Origin: an uncultured Phascolarctobacterium sp.
Lineage (GTDB): Bacteria; Bacillota; Negativicutes; Acidaminococcales; Acidaminococcaceae
Length of the DNA stretch: 30,888 bases
NCBI GenBank assembly: GCA_900552855.1
Contig: USBG01000007.1
Span: 1-30,888, forward strand
Reading direction: 5' to 3'
The translations under genes were made by a program, and so were the position numbers. This document shows positions 23,691 to 30,888 of this stretch, in pieces. The stretch's first letter is position 1. Each line of letters opens with the position of its first letter. Under the pieces are notes generated by a model. It searched no databases. It was not told the origin of the DNA and saw only the letters and a program-made list of their open reading frames with translations.

Positions 23691-23882
23691 GCTTAAAAAG
23701 ATTATTTATGGTTGTTTTGCAAGTAATTCTTATGTTAGTAATAGTTTATTCTAGATATGATGAATTTGTGGGAGCCGGTACTCAGGCTTTGGGTAATTTA
23801 AAATTGCAGGAATTTGATTTCGGTTTGTAGAACTATTATATATAATATTGTAATTTAATGAGCGCAGGAAGGGAGGCTTCCC

Positions 23883-25034
23883 ATGGCTATTGTAGATAAA
23901 ATTTTAGATTTGTTTAATGGTGATAAAAATGATAATGACAAGCTGCAAAAATCTGGAGAAATTGAGCAGGATTTAAAGAAAAGAGCAGCTTTAAAGTGGG
24001 ATGAATATGAAAAAACCAAGGTGCGTTTAGCACTAATTGGTCAGCCTGGCGCAGGCAAGTCCAGCATTATTAATTCTTTGGTTGGCACAAAGCTTTTTCC
24101 TGTAGGTGTATATACTGATACTACCATTACGGCACAGGAAAAGGAGTATGGGGGATTAATTATTACGGATTTGCCAGGATATGGTACTGCTCGTTTTCCA
24201 CTTGATGCTTGGATAGATGAATTTAAGCCAGAACAGTACGATATGTATCTTTTTGTTTTTGATGGTAAGCTACATGAGGCGGACAGCCAGCTTTTTCAAT
24301 ATTTGGAAAAATTGCAGCAGGAGCGTCAGCATCCTTTCTTTTTGGTGCGCAATAAAGAGGACCAAATTTGGGATGATGAAAAAACCTTGGAGCATCTTAA
24401 AGAGGAAATTCAGGCTGACGTACGTTCCTTGTTAACTGACGAAGAAACTCCAATTTTCTTTACCAGCTGTCGTCACCAAACTGGTATTGAAGCGTTGAAG
24501 CGTGCTATTTATAAAATGGATTTTGATGAGGTGAAAAAGTCCAAGCTAGTATCCTCCTTTAAGGCTACTTGTTTAGAGGATTTGGACCGTAAACGCGCTA
24601 TTTGCAGAGATAATTTGGATATGTACGCCTATGCAGCGGCTGCCAACGGTCTTAATCCATTACCAGGTGTGGATATCAGCGTTGATTTAGGCGTGTTTTA
24701 TAGTATGCTGAAGGATATTCGTGAAACCTTTGGAATTAGGGATGAGCAAAAGATAAAGCGCTATGAGATTTTAGGTCCAACAGCTAAAAAGCTCATTGAT
24801 GAGGTTTGTCAGTACATGGTAGAAAACTATGCTAACAAGCTGCTTGTGGAGTTGGCTAAGGCCTTTGGTAAAAAGTTTACGGAAAAGCAGTTTACCAAGC
24901 TTATTCCCTTAGTTGGCAATGTTGCTTCGGCACTTTTAGGTGCGGCCATGACTCGTAAGGTTGGTGAAAAGTACATTGACGATTGCTATGAGCTTTCTAA
25001 GATGATTATGGAGCATACTATCGAGCAAAAATAA
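23883..25034 (+). CDS. IRG/p47-like GTPase
   Basis: A 383-residue GTPase resembling immunity-related (p47/IIGP) GTPases. After a 40-residue charged helix come G1 GQPGAGKSS at about 53-61, a Thr-rich switch I (YTDTTITAQ), G3 DLPGYG near 96-101, and G4 NKED near 157-160 (VRNKEDQIW, close to the IRG form R-T-K-x-D). The C-terminal half is helical: AAAANGLNPLPGVDISVDLG near residues 253-272 is a hydrophobic hairpin, also seen in DUF697-type proteins, and a second such stretch (LIPLVGNVASALLGAAM) lies near 337-353. These may insert into membranes. AAGGGAGG precedes the ATG. Bacterial IRG-like GTPases are found in scattered genomes and are not well understood. It follows a 190-base gap with no recognisable gene. 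Confidence 0.82.
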   Translation: MAIVDKILDLFNGDKNDNDKLQKSGEIEQDLKKRAALKWDEYEKTKVRLALIGQPGAGKSSIINSLVGTKLFPVGVYTDTTITAQEKEYGGLIITDLPGYGTARFPLDAWIDEFKPEQYDMYLFVFDGKLHEADSQLFQYLEKLQQERQHPFFLVRNKEDQIWDDEKTLEHLKEEIQADVRSLLTDEETPIFFTSCRHQTGIEALKRAIYKMDFDEVKKSKLVSSFKATCLEDLDRKRAICRDNLDMYAYAAAANGLNPLPGVDISVDLGVFYSMLKDIRETFGIRDEQKIKRYEILGPTAKKLIDEVCQYMVENYANKLLVELAKAFGKKFTEKQFTKLIPLVGNVASALLGAAMTRKVGEKYIDDCYELSKMIMEHTIEQK

Positions 25035-25060
25035 GATGAATTTAATGTGAGTTGCTGGAC

Positions 25061-25264
25061 ATGGGATATAATTTTATGAGTTTAATGCTCAATCTATTAT
25101 TGCTTGCTTTAAGTGTTGTACTAAAGCGATTTTTAGTATATAGGATGAAAATAAAACAAATGGATTCTACATTAGTAGAAATGTGGCTGAATGGTGCTAT
25201 TATTGTTTCCAGTATACTTCTTTTAATTAGTGTATATAGAATTGTTAAATCATCTATGTTTTGA
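25061..25264 (+). CDS. Possible small two-helix membrane protein
   Basis: A frame of about 67 residues 26 bases after the GTPase, with two hydrophobic helices (SLMLNLLLLALSVVLKRFLVY and AIIVSSILLLISVYRIV) split by a short charged, Met-containing linker. Start codon is uncertain: TTG 25052, ATG 25061 and ATG 25076 are all in frame and none has a strong ribosome site (GGGA lies 9 bases before 25076). The hydrophobic pattern is more even than expected by chance, and it could work with the GTPase, but it may be only AT-rich noise. I do not recognise it. Confidence 0.35.
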   Translation: MGYNFMSLMLNLLLLALSVVLKRFLVYRMKIKQMDSTLVEMWLNGAIIVSSILLLISVYRIVKSSMF

Positions 25265-25288
25265 AAGATGCGTAATATTAATTGGTTT

Positions 25289-26164
25289 TTATCTGTTGTG
25301 TTTGTAGAAATATATTGCCATACCAATCATAATCACAGTCATACCTAAGAATTGCTGCAAAGAAATGGCTTCGTTTAGAATAATGTAGGCAAGGATGCAG
25401 GTACCAATTGGTTCACCTAAAATAGCCATTGTAACGGCAGAGGCGGGCAAATTTTTGAGAAGCAGGTTAAAAACAAATTGACCTCCAATAGTGGAGATAA
25501 TTGCTAAGCCAAAGAATGCTTGCCAAGTTGCTGCAGTATAACCAATAAAAGCATTACCAATAAGTGTGATATAAGCCAAAAGAACCATAGCGCTTATTAA
25601 ATAGCTTAGGACAGAATATGTAATGGCAGAGGTTTCCTGACGTACTTTTTCACCTAAGAAAAAATAAAGCGCTATAATTCCGCCTGCTAAAAACGCAAGA
25701 ACGTCACCAAATAGGCTTTGATCACTAATTTGAAAATCTCCCCAGCCTATAATTAGACAGCCTGCTAAAGCTATTGTGCAGCCGATGATGGCATTTCTTG
25801 TTACGCTTTTGTTACTGATAAAGCGGTCTAATGCCAAGGAAAATAAAGGCTGTAGACATACAATCATGGTGGAGCTAGCTATAGATGTAAAGCTTAAGGA
25901 TTCAAACCACAGAACATAGTGCAAGGCTAAAAATATGCCTGCCGCTGTGATTTGCTTCCATTGGTTGGAGTGCAGATTCACTAATTCTTGTCGCGCTGTT
26001 TTATTAAAGGCTAGAAGAGGAAATAGCATTAAGCCTGCAATTAATAATCTATAAAAAGCAATAACAGCAGATGGTGCATCAGCAAGCTTGACAAAAATCG
26101 CGGAGGTAGATAATGCGAAAACTCCGGCAAAAAGAATAAGATAGGTTGTTGTTTTAGAATACAT
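25289..26164 (-). CDS. EamA/DMT-family transporter
   Basis: A 291-residue inner-membrane protein with ten predicted helices in two repeated EamA halves. The first half starts YLILFAGVFALSTSAIFVKLADAP, with AVIAFYRLLIAGLMLFP (conserved R in helix 2), and LHYVLWFESLSFTSIASSTMIVCLQPLF; the second has LIIGWGDFQ, YSVLSYLISAMVLLAY and LPASAVTMAILGEPIGTCILAYIILNEAI, where the LGEPI motif is the second-repeat hallmark. Family members export amino acids, drugs or metabolites; the substrate cannot be read here. TAGGAGA precedes the ATG at 26164. Confidence 0.92.
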   Translation of the reverse strand: MYSKTTTYLILFAGVFALSTSAIFVKLADAPSAVIAFYRLLIAGLMLFPLLAFNKTARQELVNLHSNQWKQITAAGIFLALHYVLWFESLSFTSIASSTMIVCLQPLFSLALDRFISNKSVTRNAIIGCTIALAGCLIIGWGDFQISDQSLFGDVLAFLAGGIIALYFFLGEKVRQETSAITYSVLSYLISAMVLLAYITLIGNAFIGYTAATWQAFFGLAIISTIGGQFVFNLLLKNLPASAVTMAILGEPIGTCILAYIILNEAISLQQFLGMTVIMIGMAIYFYKHNR

Positions 26165-26263
26165 GAAATCTCCTAATTATACAGTAGTTTTATTTAAGCG
26201 AAATACTTATGGTACTTACTATACAGCATAGGCCGTTAAAGTACAAGAAAGAGTGTTAATATA

Positions 26264-26325
26264 GTAAAAAACCTCCAACTCTTAGTAAGAAACTAAGATA
26301 GTTGGAGGTTAGCTTTTTTATTGAA
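26264..26325. terminator. Bidirectional terminator after the aminotransferase gene
   Basis: AACCTCCAACT (26270-26280) pairs with AGTTGGAGGTT (26300-26310), with an inner TTAG/CTAA stem. An A-run on the left gives a minus-strand T-tract for the aminotransferase gene; TTTTTT follows on the plus strand. Confidence 0.88.
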
Positions 26326-26335
26326 TGTTTAGCTA

Positions 26336-27526
26336 TTATTTTCTGCCAGGATAAGCCTTCAGTGCTTCACCAAGGATGTAAATTGCTTTTTCTAGGTCTT
26401 GGCAGTTAAGAACGTAAGCCAGACGAGCTTCGTTAACGCCAGTGCCAGGAGTGCTGTAGAAGCCGTTGCCAGGAGCGAACATTACGGTTTCGCCGTCGAT
26501 GTCAAAGTTTTCCAGTGTCCAGATTGCAAATTTTTCTGCATCATCAACAGGTAGGCTTGCCATTACATAGAATGCACCTTTAGGATCAGAAGCTTTTACG
26601 CCAGGAATTTTAGCCAGTGCGGTGGAAATTGTGTCACGACGGTTTTTGTACTCTTGGTTTACTTCTTCCAGATAGCTTACAGGAGTAGTATAAAGTGCAG
26701 CAGCACCAACCTGTTCCAGAATAGGAGCACACAGACGACCTTGGCATGCTTTGATTAGCTCAGCACCAAATGCTTTGTTTTTGCTTACAATGCAGCCAAT
26801 ACGGGCACCACATGCGCTGTAGCGTTTAGAAACAGAGTCAATGATAATCAGGTTGTTTTCCAGCTCCTTCATGGTACCAAAGCTGCGATATGCGCCGTCA
26901 TATACAAATTCACGATAAACTTCGTCTGCAATCAGCGCCAGGTCATATTTCAGAACCAGACGAGCAATGATGTCCATTTCCTCTTGAGTGTACACAACGC
27001 CAGTAGGATTGCCAGGGTTGGTCAGCAGGATTGCTTTAGTTTTTTCGTTGATGTGTTTTTCAATTTCTTCTTCAGAGGGAAGATGATAGCCGTTTTCAAC
27101 ACTGGTTTGTACAGCATTTACTTTTGCGCCAAACTCCTTAGCGAAGGTAGTATAGTTAGCGTAGTAGGGCTCAAATACCATGATTTCATCTTCAGGATCA
27201 CACAAAGCCATAACTGCAAAAATCAGGGCCTCGCTGCCGCCATTGGTAACGAAGATGTCTTCAGTAGTGAAGTCCATACCTTTTTCGTTGTAGTATTTTG
27301 CAATAGCATCCAGAAGGAACTTTTCTCCCTTGGAGTTGCCGTAGGCGATTACAGGAGCATTGTATTCACGAATACTGTCCATGAATTGTGCCGGAGTTGC
27401 AATATCCGGTTGACCAATATTCAGATGATATACCTTTTTGCCAGCAGCTTTGGCTGCATCTGCATAAGGAGTGAGCTTTCTAATAGGAGAAGTAGATAAA
27501 TTTTGAATGCGTTGAGAAAGTTTCAT
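26336..27526 (-). CDS. PLP-dependent class I/II aminotransferase
   Basis: A 396-residue fold-type I aminotransferase of the aspartate/alanine aminotransferase family. It shows NIGQPDIATP near residue 36 (substrate-side loop), TNGGSEAL (cofactor phosphate region), LTNPGNPTGVVY (conserved Asn), LIADEVYREFVYDG (Asp and Tyr near the pyridine ring), and SVSKRYSACGARIG, with the Lys that forms the Schiff base. The conserved Arg for the alpha-carboxylate lies in NEARLAYVL near the end. AAGGGG precedes the ATG at 27526. The exact amino-acid substrate cannot be decided, although aspartate or a broad-range role is usual. Codon use is biased like that of leuS, suggesting high expression. Confidence 0.93.
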   Translation of the reverse strand: MKLSQRIQNLSTSPIRKLTPYADAAKAAGKKVYHLNIGQPDIATPAQFMDSIREYNAPVIAYGNSKGEKFLLDAIAKYYNEKGMDFTTEDIFVTNGGSEALIFAVMALCDPEDEIMVFEPYYANYTTFAKEFGAKVNAVQTSVENGYHLPSEEEIEKHINEKTKAILLTNPGNPTGVVYTQEEMDIIARLVLKYDLALIADEVYREFVYDGAYRSFGTMKELENNLIIIDSVSKRYSACGARIGCIVSKNKAFGAELIKACQGRLCAPILEQVGAAALYTTPVSYLEEVNQEYKNRRDTISTALAKIPGVKASDPKGAFYVMASLPVDDAEKFAIWTLENFDIDGETVMFAPGNGFYSTPGTGVNEARLAYVLNCQDLEKAIYILGEALKAYPGRK

Positions 27527-27580
27527 AGTACGGAACCCCTTGCTTTTATTTTAATTTAGCAGATATACTGCGTAAGAAGT

Positions 27581-27589
27581 ATTATAGCA
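27581..27589 (-). promoter_or_regulatory. Extended -10 promoter for the aminotransferase gene
   Basis: Read on the minus strand, TGCTATAAT is a perfect TATAAT preceded by the TGN extension, 55 bases before the start codon. No good -35 box is present, which is acceptable for extended -10 promoters. Confidence 0.5.
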
Positions 27590-27675
27590 TACTTTATTTA
27601 AAAATTGGTGTATACATTTTAAAATTTGAATTTCGTTCTTAAAGTACTTTCAATGTGTAAACTTACTAACACATT

Positions 27676-27704
27676 TTGACTAATAATCACATTCTAAGTT
27701 TATA
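27676..27704 (+). promoter_or_regulatory. Possible upstream promoter for leuS
   Basis: TTGACT (27676-27681), 17 bases, TTTATA (27699-27704). It is weaker than the promoter about 100 bases downstream and may be secondary or non-functional. Confidence 0.3.
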
Positions 27705-27777
27705 AAAAAGGTATATAAGGGTTTTGCCAGGAAAATAGTACGTGCCTTTACATAGGATAGGGTTATGTATTTTGTTG

Positions 27778-27806
27778 TTGACTTTTACTCTGTAGGGGAA
27801 TATAAT
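27778..27806 (+). promoter_or_regulatory. Consensus sigma-A promoter for the leuS T-box leader
   Basis: TTGACT (27778-27783), a 17-base spacer and a perfect TATAAT (27801-27806). Transcription should start near 27813, just before the T-box leader and about 310 bases before leuS. Confidence 0.85.
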
Positions 27807-27812
27807 GAACAA

Positions 27813-28055
27813 TATATCTAAATTCTGTGAAGCGGAGTAGTAGTCAACAAAGGATTGTCAGAAAGTTGGCGGTTGATGCGAGCCAATAACCTAAGCTGAT
27901 GAACTCACCGTGAAGAAGCCGTAAGGAAATGTGCGGACGTGAAGCTGCGTGAAAGTAAATTGAGTGGCGGTCAATGACCGCAATCAGGGTGGTACCGCGA
28001 AAGAACTTCGTCCCTGCTTTAATTACAAGCTGATTGTAATTAGGGTGGGGCTTTT
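27813..28055 (+). promoter_or_regulatory. Leucine T-box riboswitch leader
   Basis: The T-box sequence AGGGTGGTACCGCG is at 27986-27999, with the antiterminator partner TCCCT near 28010. The specifier codon is probably CTC (Leu) at 27904-27906 in TGATGAACTCACC. Stem I sequence (GGTTGATGCGAGCC) lies upstream. The terminator runs about 28009-28055: GTCCCTGCTTTAATTAC pairs with GTAATTAGGGTGGGGC, then TTTTTT. Uncharged leucyl-tRNA binding would favour antitermination and raise leuS expression. The left edge is approximate. Confidence 0.93.
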
Positions 28056-28119
28056 TTATTGCCCCAACACTCTTACAAATCAGTAACTATCAATTTATTA
28101 TATTTTAGGAGGCAGATCA

Positions 28120-30609
28120 ATGCTTAACGAAAAGTATGCTCCCCATGACATTGAAACCAAATGGCAAAAATACTGGGAAGAAAACAAAACCTTCAAGGTA
28201 GAAATTGACAAAAACAAGCCTAAATCCTACGTTCTGGAAATGTTCCCGTACCCCTCCGGCAATCTGCATATGGGTCACGTGCGCAACTACTCCATCGGTG
28301 ACGTAATTGCTCGTTTCCGTACTATGAAGGGTTATGATGTTCTTCATCCTATGGGATGGGACTCCTTTGGTATGCCCGCAGAAAATGCTGCAATTAAACA
28401 TGGCATCGCTCCGAAAAAATGGACTCTGGAAAATATTGCTAATATGACCCGTCAGCTGAAACAATTGGGTCTGTCCTATGACTGGGACCGTGAAGTAGCA
28501 ACCTGCAAGGAAGATTACTACAAATGGACCCAATGGTTCTTTGAGCTGTTCTACAAACGTGGTTTGGCTGTAAAAAAAGAATCTGCAGTTAACTGGTGCG
28601 ACACCTGTAATACCGTTCTTGCTAACGAGCAGGTAATTGATGGCAAATGCTGGCGCTGTGATCACACTGTACAAAAGAAGAACCTGTCCCAATGGTTCTT
28701 TAAAATTACTGACTATGCTGATGAGCTGCTGAAGGATTTGGACCTGTTGGAAGGCTGGCCTGAGCGCGTACGCACCATGCAACGTAACTGGATTGGCCGT
28801 TCTGAAGGGGTGGAAATTACGTTTGATGTGGCGGATACCGCAGAAAAAGTTTCAGTTTATACCACCCGTCCAGATACTGCTTTTGGTGTAACTTTTATGG
28901 CACTGGCTGCAGAGCATCCCTTGCTGGAAAGAATTTGTGAAAATAATCCTAAAGCTGAAGAAATTAAGGCTTTCTGCGAAAAGGTTAAAAACCAATCTGA
29001 AATTGAGCGCACCTCCAGTGAATCCGAAAAAGAAGGTATCTTTACTGGTGTATACTGCATCAACCCCTTCAATGGCCGTAAGGTTGAAATGTGGGTAACC
29101 AACTATGTTCTGTACGATTATGGTACCGGTGCTGTAATGGGCGTTCCTACTGGTGACCAACGTGACTGGATGTTTGCAGATAAATATGGTATTGATAAAA
29201 TCGTTACCATTTGCCCCGTTGGCAAAGAGCTGAAGCTGGAAGAAATGACCTGTGCCTACGAAGAAAAAGAAGGTATGCTGGTTAACTCTGGTAAATTTAC
29301 TGGTATGGAAATGCACGAAGCAATGTCTGCAATTATGGACGAAGCAGAGGCCCAAGGCTTTGGTAAGCGTCGTGTAAACTATCGTCTGCGCGATTGGCTC
29401 ATTAGCCGTCAACGTTATTGGGGTGCTCCGATTCCTATTATTTATTGCCCGCATTGTGGTGAGGTTTTGGTTCCTGAAGAAGAGCTGCCTGTTCGTCTGC
29501 CTGAAGAAGTAGACTTTAATGCAGGTGCTAAATCTCCGTTGGCAACCAATGAAAGCTTCCTCCATTGCAAATGCCCCAAATGCGGTGCTGACGCAGTTCG
29601 TGAAACCGATACAATGGACACATTCCTGTGCTCCTCTTGGTACTATCTCCGTTACACTGATCCGAAAAATACTAAACTACCCTTTGATAAAGATGCTAAC
29701 ATGTATTGGGGTCCTGTTGATCAATATATTGGCGGTATTGAGCATGCTATTCTGCATTTGCTCTATTCCCGCTTCTTCCTCAAGGTTCTCCGTGATGCAG
29801 GCTTAGTTGATTACGCTGAACCCTTCAGCAACCTGCTGACTCAAGGCATGGTAATTAAAGACGGCGCTAAAATGAGTAAATCCTTGGGTAACGTTGTTTC
29901 TCCTGAAGAAATTCTGGAAAAATACGGTGCTGATACTGCACGTCTCTTCATCCTCTTTGCCGCTCCGCCTGAAAGAGAGCTGGAGTGGAGCGATAAGGGC
30001 GTAGAAGGCTCCTTCCGTTTCCTGAATCGTGTATGGCGTATTGTATACGGCTTTATGCCTGAAATCGAGCAAAAGGTTACCAGCTATGATCCTGCAACCC
30101 TCAGCGAAGCTGATAAGGACCTGCGTCGTGTTCTGCATAGCACCATCAAAAAGGTTACTGCAGATATTGATGTTCGTTTCAACTTCAACACTGCAATCAG
30201 CTCTATGATGGAATTGGTTAACGCTCTGTATGCATACAAGGAGGCTGTAGCTGCTCCTAATGCTGGTTTAGTATATGAAGCAACCTCTGCTTTGGTTAAG
30301 ATGCTGGCTCCCTTCGTTCCTCATATGTGCGAAGAGCTGTGGGATGGTGCTTTTGATCCTACTGCAAGTGTACACACCCAAAGCTGGCCTGAATACGATG
30401 AAGATGCACTGAAGGTTGACAACATCGAAATCGTTCTTCAAGTAAACGGCAAGGTTCGTGGACGTTTAGTAGTTCCTGCAGCAGCAACTAAAGAGGAGCT
30501 GGAAAAAATTGCTATGGAAGATGCAAATGTTAAGGCTCACATCGGTGATGCAACTGTTCGCAAAGTAATCTGCGTGCCTGGTCGTCTGGTTAATGTTGTT
30601 GCAAAATAA
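28120..30609 (+). CDS. leuS: Leucyl-tRNA synthetase
   Basis: An 829-residue class Ia synthetase that joins leucine to tRNA-Leu. HMGH at 50-53 (in PSGNLHMGH) and KMSKS at 584-588 are the two catalytic signatures. Between them lie a Cys-rich insertion (WCDTCNTVL, WRCDH) typical of a zinc finger in LeuRS, the CP1 editing domain (YTTRPDTAFGVTFMALA, TGAVMGVPTGDQRDW with the editing Asp), and a second zinc-type insert (CPHCGEVL, CKCPKCGAD). The C-terminal part is the anticodon-binding helical bundle and a small end domain (LQVNGKVRGRLVVPAAA). Length is normal. AGGAGG precedes the ATG. Regulated by the upstream leucine T-box. Codons are richer in C-ending forms than in neighbouring genes. Confidence 0.98.
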   Translation: MLNEKYAPHDIETKWQKYWEENKTFKVEIDKNKPKSYVLEMFPYPSGNLHMGHVRNYSIGDVIARFRTMKGYDVLHPMGWDSFGMPAENAAIKHGIAPKKWTLENIANMTRQLKQLGLSYDWDREVATCKEDYYKWTQWFFELFYKRGLAVKKESAVNWCDTCNTVLANEQVIDGKCWRCDHTVQKKNLSQWFFKITDYADELLKDLDLLEGWPERVRTMQRNWIGRSEGVEITFDVADTAEKVSVYTTRPDTAFGVTFMALAAEHPLLERICENNPKAEEIKAFCEKVKNQSEIERTSSESEKEGIFTGVYCINPFNGRKVEMWVTNYVLYDYGTGAVMGVPTGDQRDWMFADKYGIDKIVTICPVGKELKLEEMTCAYEEKEGMLVNSGKFTGMEMHEAMSAIMDEAEAQGFGKRRVNYRLRDWLISRQRYWGAPIPIIYCPHCGEVLVPEEELPVRLPEEVDFNAGAKSPLATNESFLHCKCPKCGADAVRETDTMDTFLCSSWYYLRYTDPKNTKLPFDKDANMYWGPVDQYIGGIEHAILHLLYSRFFLKVLRDAGLVDYAEPFSNLLTQGMVIKDGAKMSKSLGNVVSPEEILEKYGADTARLFILFAAPPERELEWSDKGVEGSFRFLNRVWRIVYGFMPEIEQKVTSYDPATLSEADKDLRRVLHSTIKKVTADIDVRFNFNTAISSMMELVNALYAYKEAVAAPNAGLVYEATSALVKMLAPFVPHMCEELWDGAFDPTASVHTQSWPEYDEDALKVDNIEIVLQVNGKVRGRLVVPAAATKEELEKIAMEDANVKAHIGDATVRKVICVPGRLVNVVAK

Positions 30610-30678
30610 GTAGTACCAAAAAGTAAGCATTATAGCGTTTCGTAACGAAGCCAAGTTGTTTAAAATACAGTAAGGATT

Positions 30679-30709
30679 ATTGGTTGTTCGAGTAGTTGGA
30701 ACAACCAAT
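30679..30709. other. Perfect inverted repeat after leuS
   Basis: ATTGGTTGTTC (30679-30689) and GAACAACCAAT (30699-30709) form an 11-base perfect stem with a 9-base loop, 70 bases after the leuS stop. A T-run is lacking, so it may be a weak terminator, a regulatory site or the edge of a repeat. I see no gene from 30710 to 30888. Confidence 0.5.
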
Positions 30710-30888
30710 ACCTATGCTGTTTCTAATAGTTAAGAAGCTAAGATGAAATATAAGTGTTTTTTCATTAAATTAGCTAAATTAATATGATATCTGCAGCAAA
30801 GCAGTGCTCTTCTATTAAAAAATTGGAATGGCACATGCTTGTCTGTTTGAGTAGTAAAGTTGGAAATGCTGAGGCTTTTCCTTGAAGT

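Noticed and set aside
23708..23830. 40-residue frame between folK and the GTPase gene
   Set aside because: No ribosome site and no recognisable similarity; the sequence is AT-rich and likely chance.
23867..23881. GGAAG-GGAGG-CTTCC hairpin holding the GTPase ribosome site
   Set aside because: Only a 5-base stem with the GGAGG in the loop; not enough to claim a regulatory switch.
26984..27499. 171-residue plus-strand frame over the aminotransferase gene
   Set aside because: The minus-strand aminotransferase has complete PLP motifs and a ribosome site; the plus frame has neither.
28117..28782. Long minus-strand frame inside leuS
   Set aside because: Shadow of leuS coding; no start signal, and leuS has all catalytic motifs.
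28852..29565. Second long minus-strand frame inside leuS
   Set aside because: Same reason; the Phe/His-rich translation is an artefact of the reverse strand of biased codons.
1..30888. CRISPR array, tRNA or rRNA genes
   Set aside because: No regular repeat-spacer array, tRNA cloverleaf or rRNA-like sequence was seen.

Overview
The window looks like a chromosomal segment of a low-GC, diderm Firmicute of the class Negativicutes. It combines Firmicute-type features (a leucine T-box leader, GGAGG-type ribosome binding sites, TTG and GTG starts, ECF-type transporter genes) with outer-membrane features (a TonB-dependent receptor and an autotransporter beta-barrel remnant). A more precise placement, for example near Phascolarctobacterium or Acidaminococcus, is a guess.

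Region 1 (2-7494) carries a 5'-truncated magnesium-chelatase-type AAA+ subunit (ChlI-like), a ChlD-like subunit with a VWA domain, a small secreted protein, a TonB-dependent receptor, a periplasmic-binding lipoprotein and a FecE/BtuD-type ABC ATPase. The ATPase has its own consensus promoter and is closed by a strong terminator. No FecD/BtuC-type permease and no ChlH/CobN-type catalytic chelatase subunit lie inside the window.

Region 2 (7528-14905) is a tightly packed operon. It encodes an ECF S-like membrane domain fused to a large secreted domain, a double EcfA ATPase, an EcfT-like protein, a membrane-anchored PQQ-like beta-propeller and an ABC exporter half-transporter. Regions 1 and 2 together suggest a cell-envelope pathway for taking up, modifying and exporting a metal-bound tetrapyrrole (heme or a corrinoid) or a related metal complex. 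This is the best candidate for an undescribed system here, but the substrate is inferred.

Region 3 (14906-20210) is mixed: an autotransporter remnant with its terminator, a YjbR-like protein, a small unknown protein, a short RecQ helicase, a convergent C_GCAxxG_C_C-type redox protein, an MBL-fold hydrolase, and a secreted glucosaminidase with a highly charged helical region.

Region 4 (20211-23690) starts with a small MITE-like repeat, then trmL and a compact pterin/folate operon queD-folE2-folP-folK. The QueD homologue carries both Cys and Glu at the active-site motif (CEHLHGH), and no folB is present, so it probably replaces dihydroneopterin aldolase.

Region 5 (23691-30888) has an IRG-like dynamin/p47-type GTPase with a possible small membrane protein, an EamA exporter, a PLP aminotransferase, and leuS behind a consensus promoter and a complete leucine T-box leader. 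The last 279 bases hold only a perfect inverted repeat and no gene that I can see.
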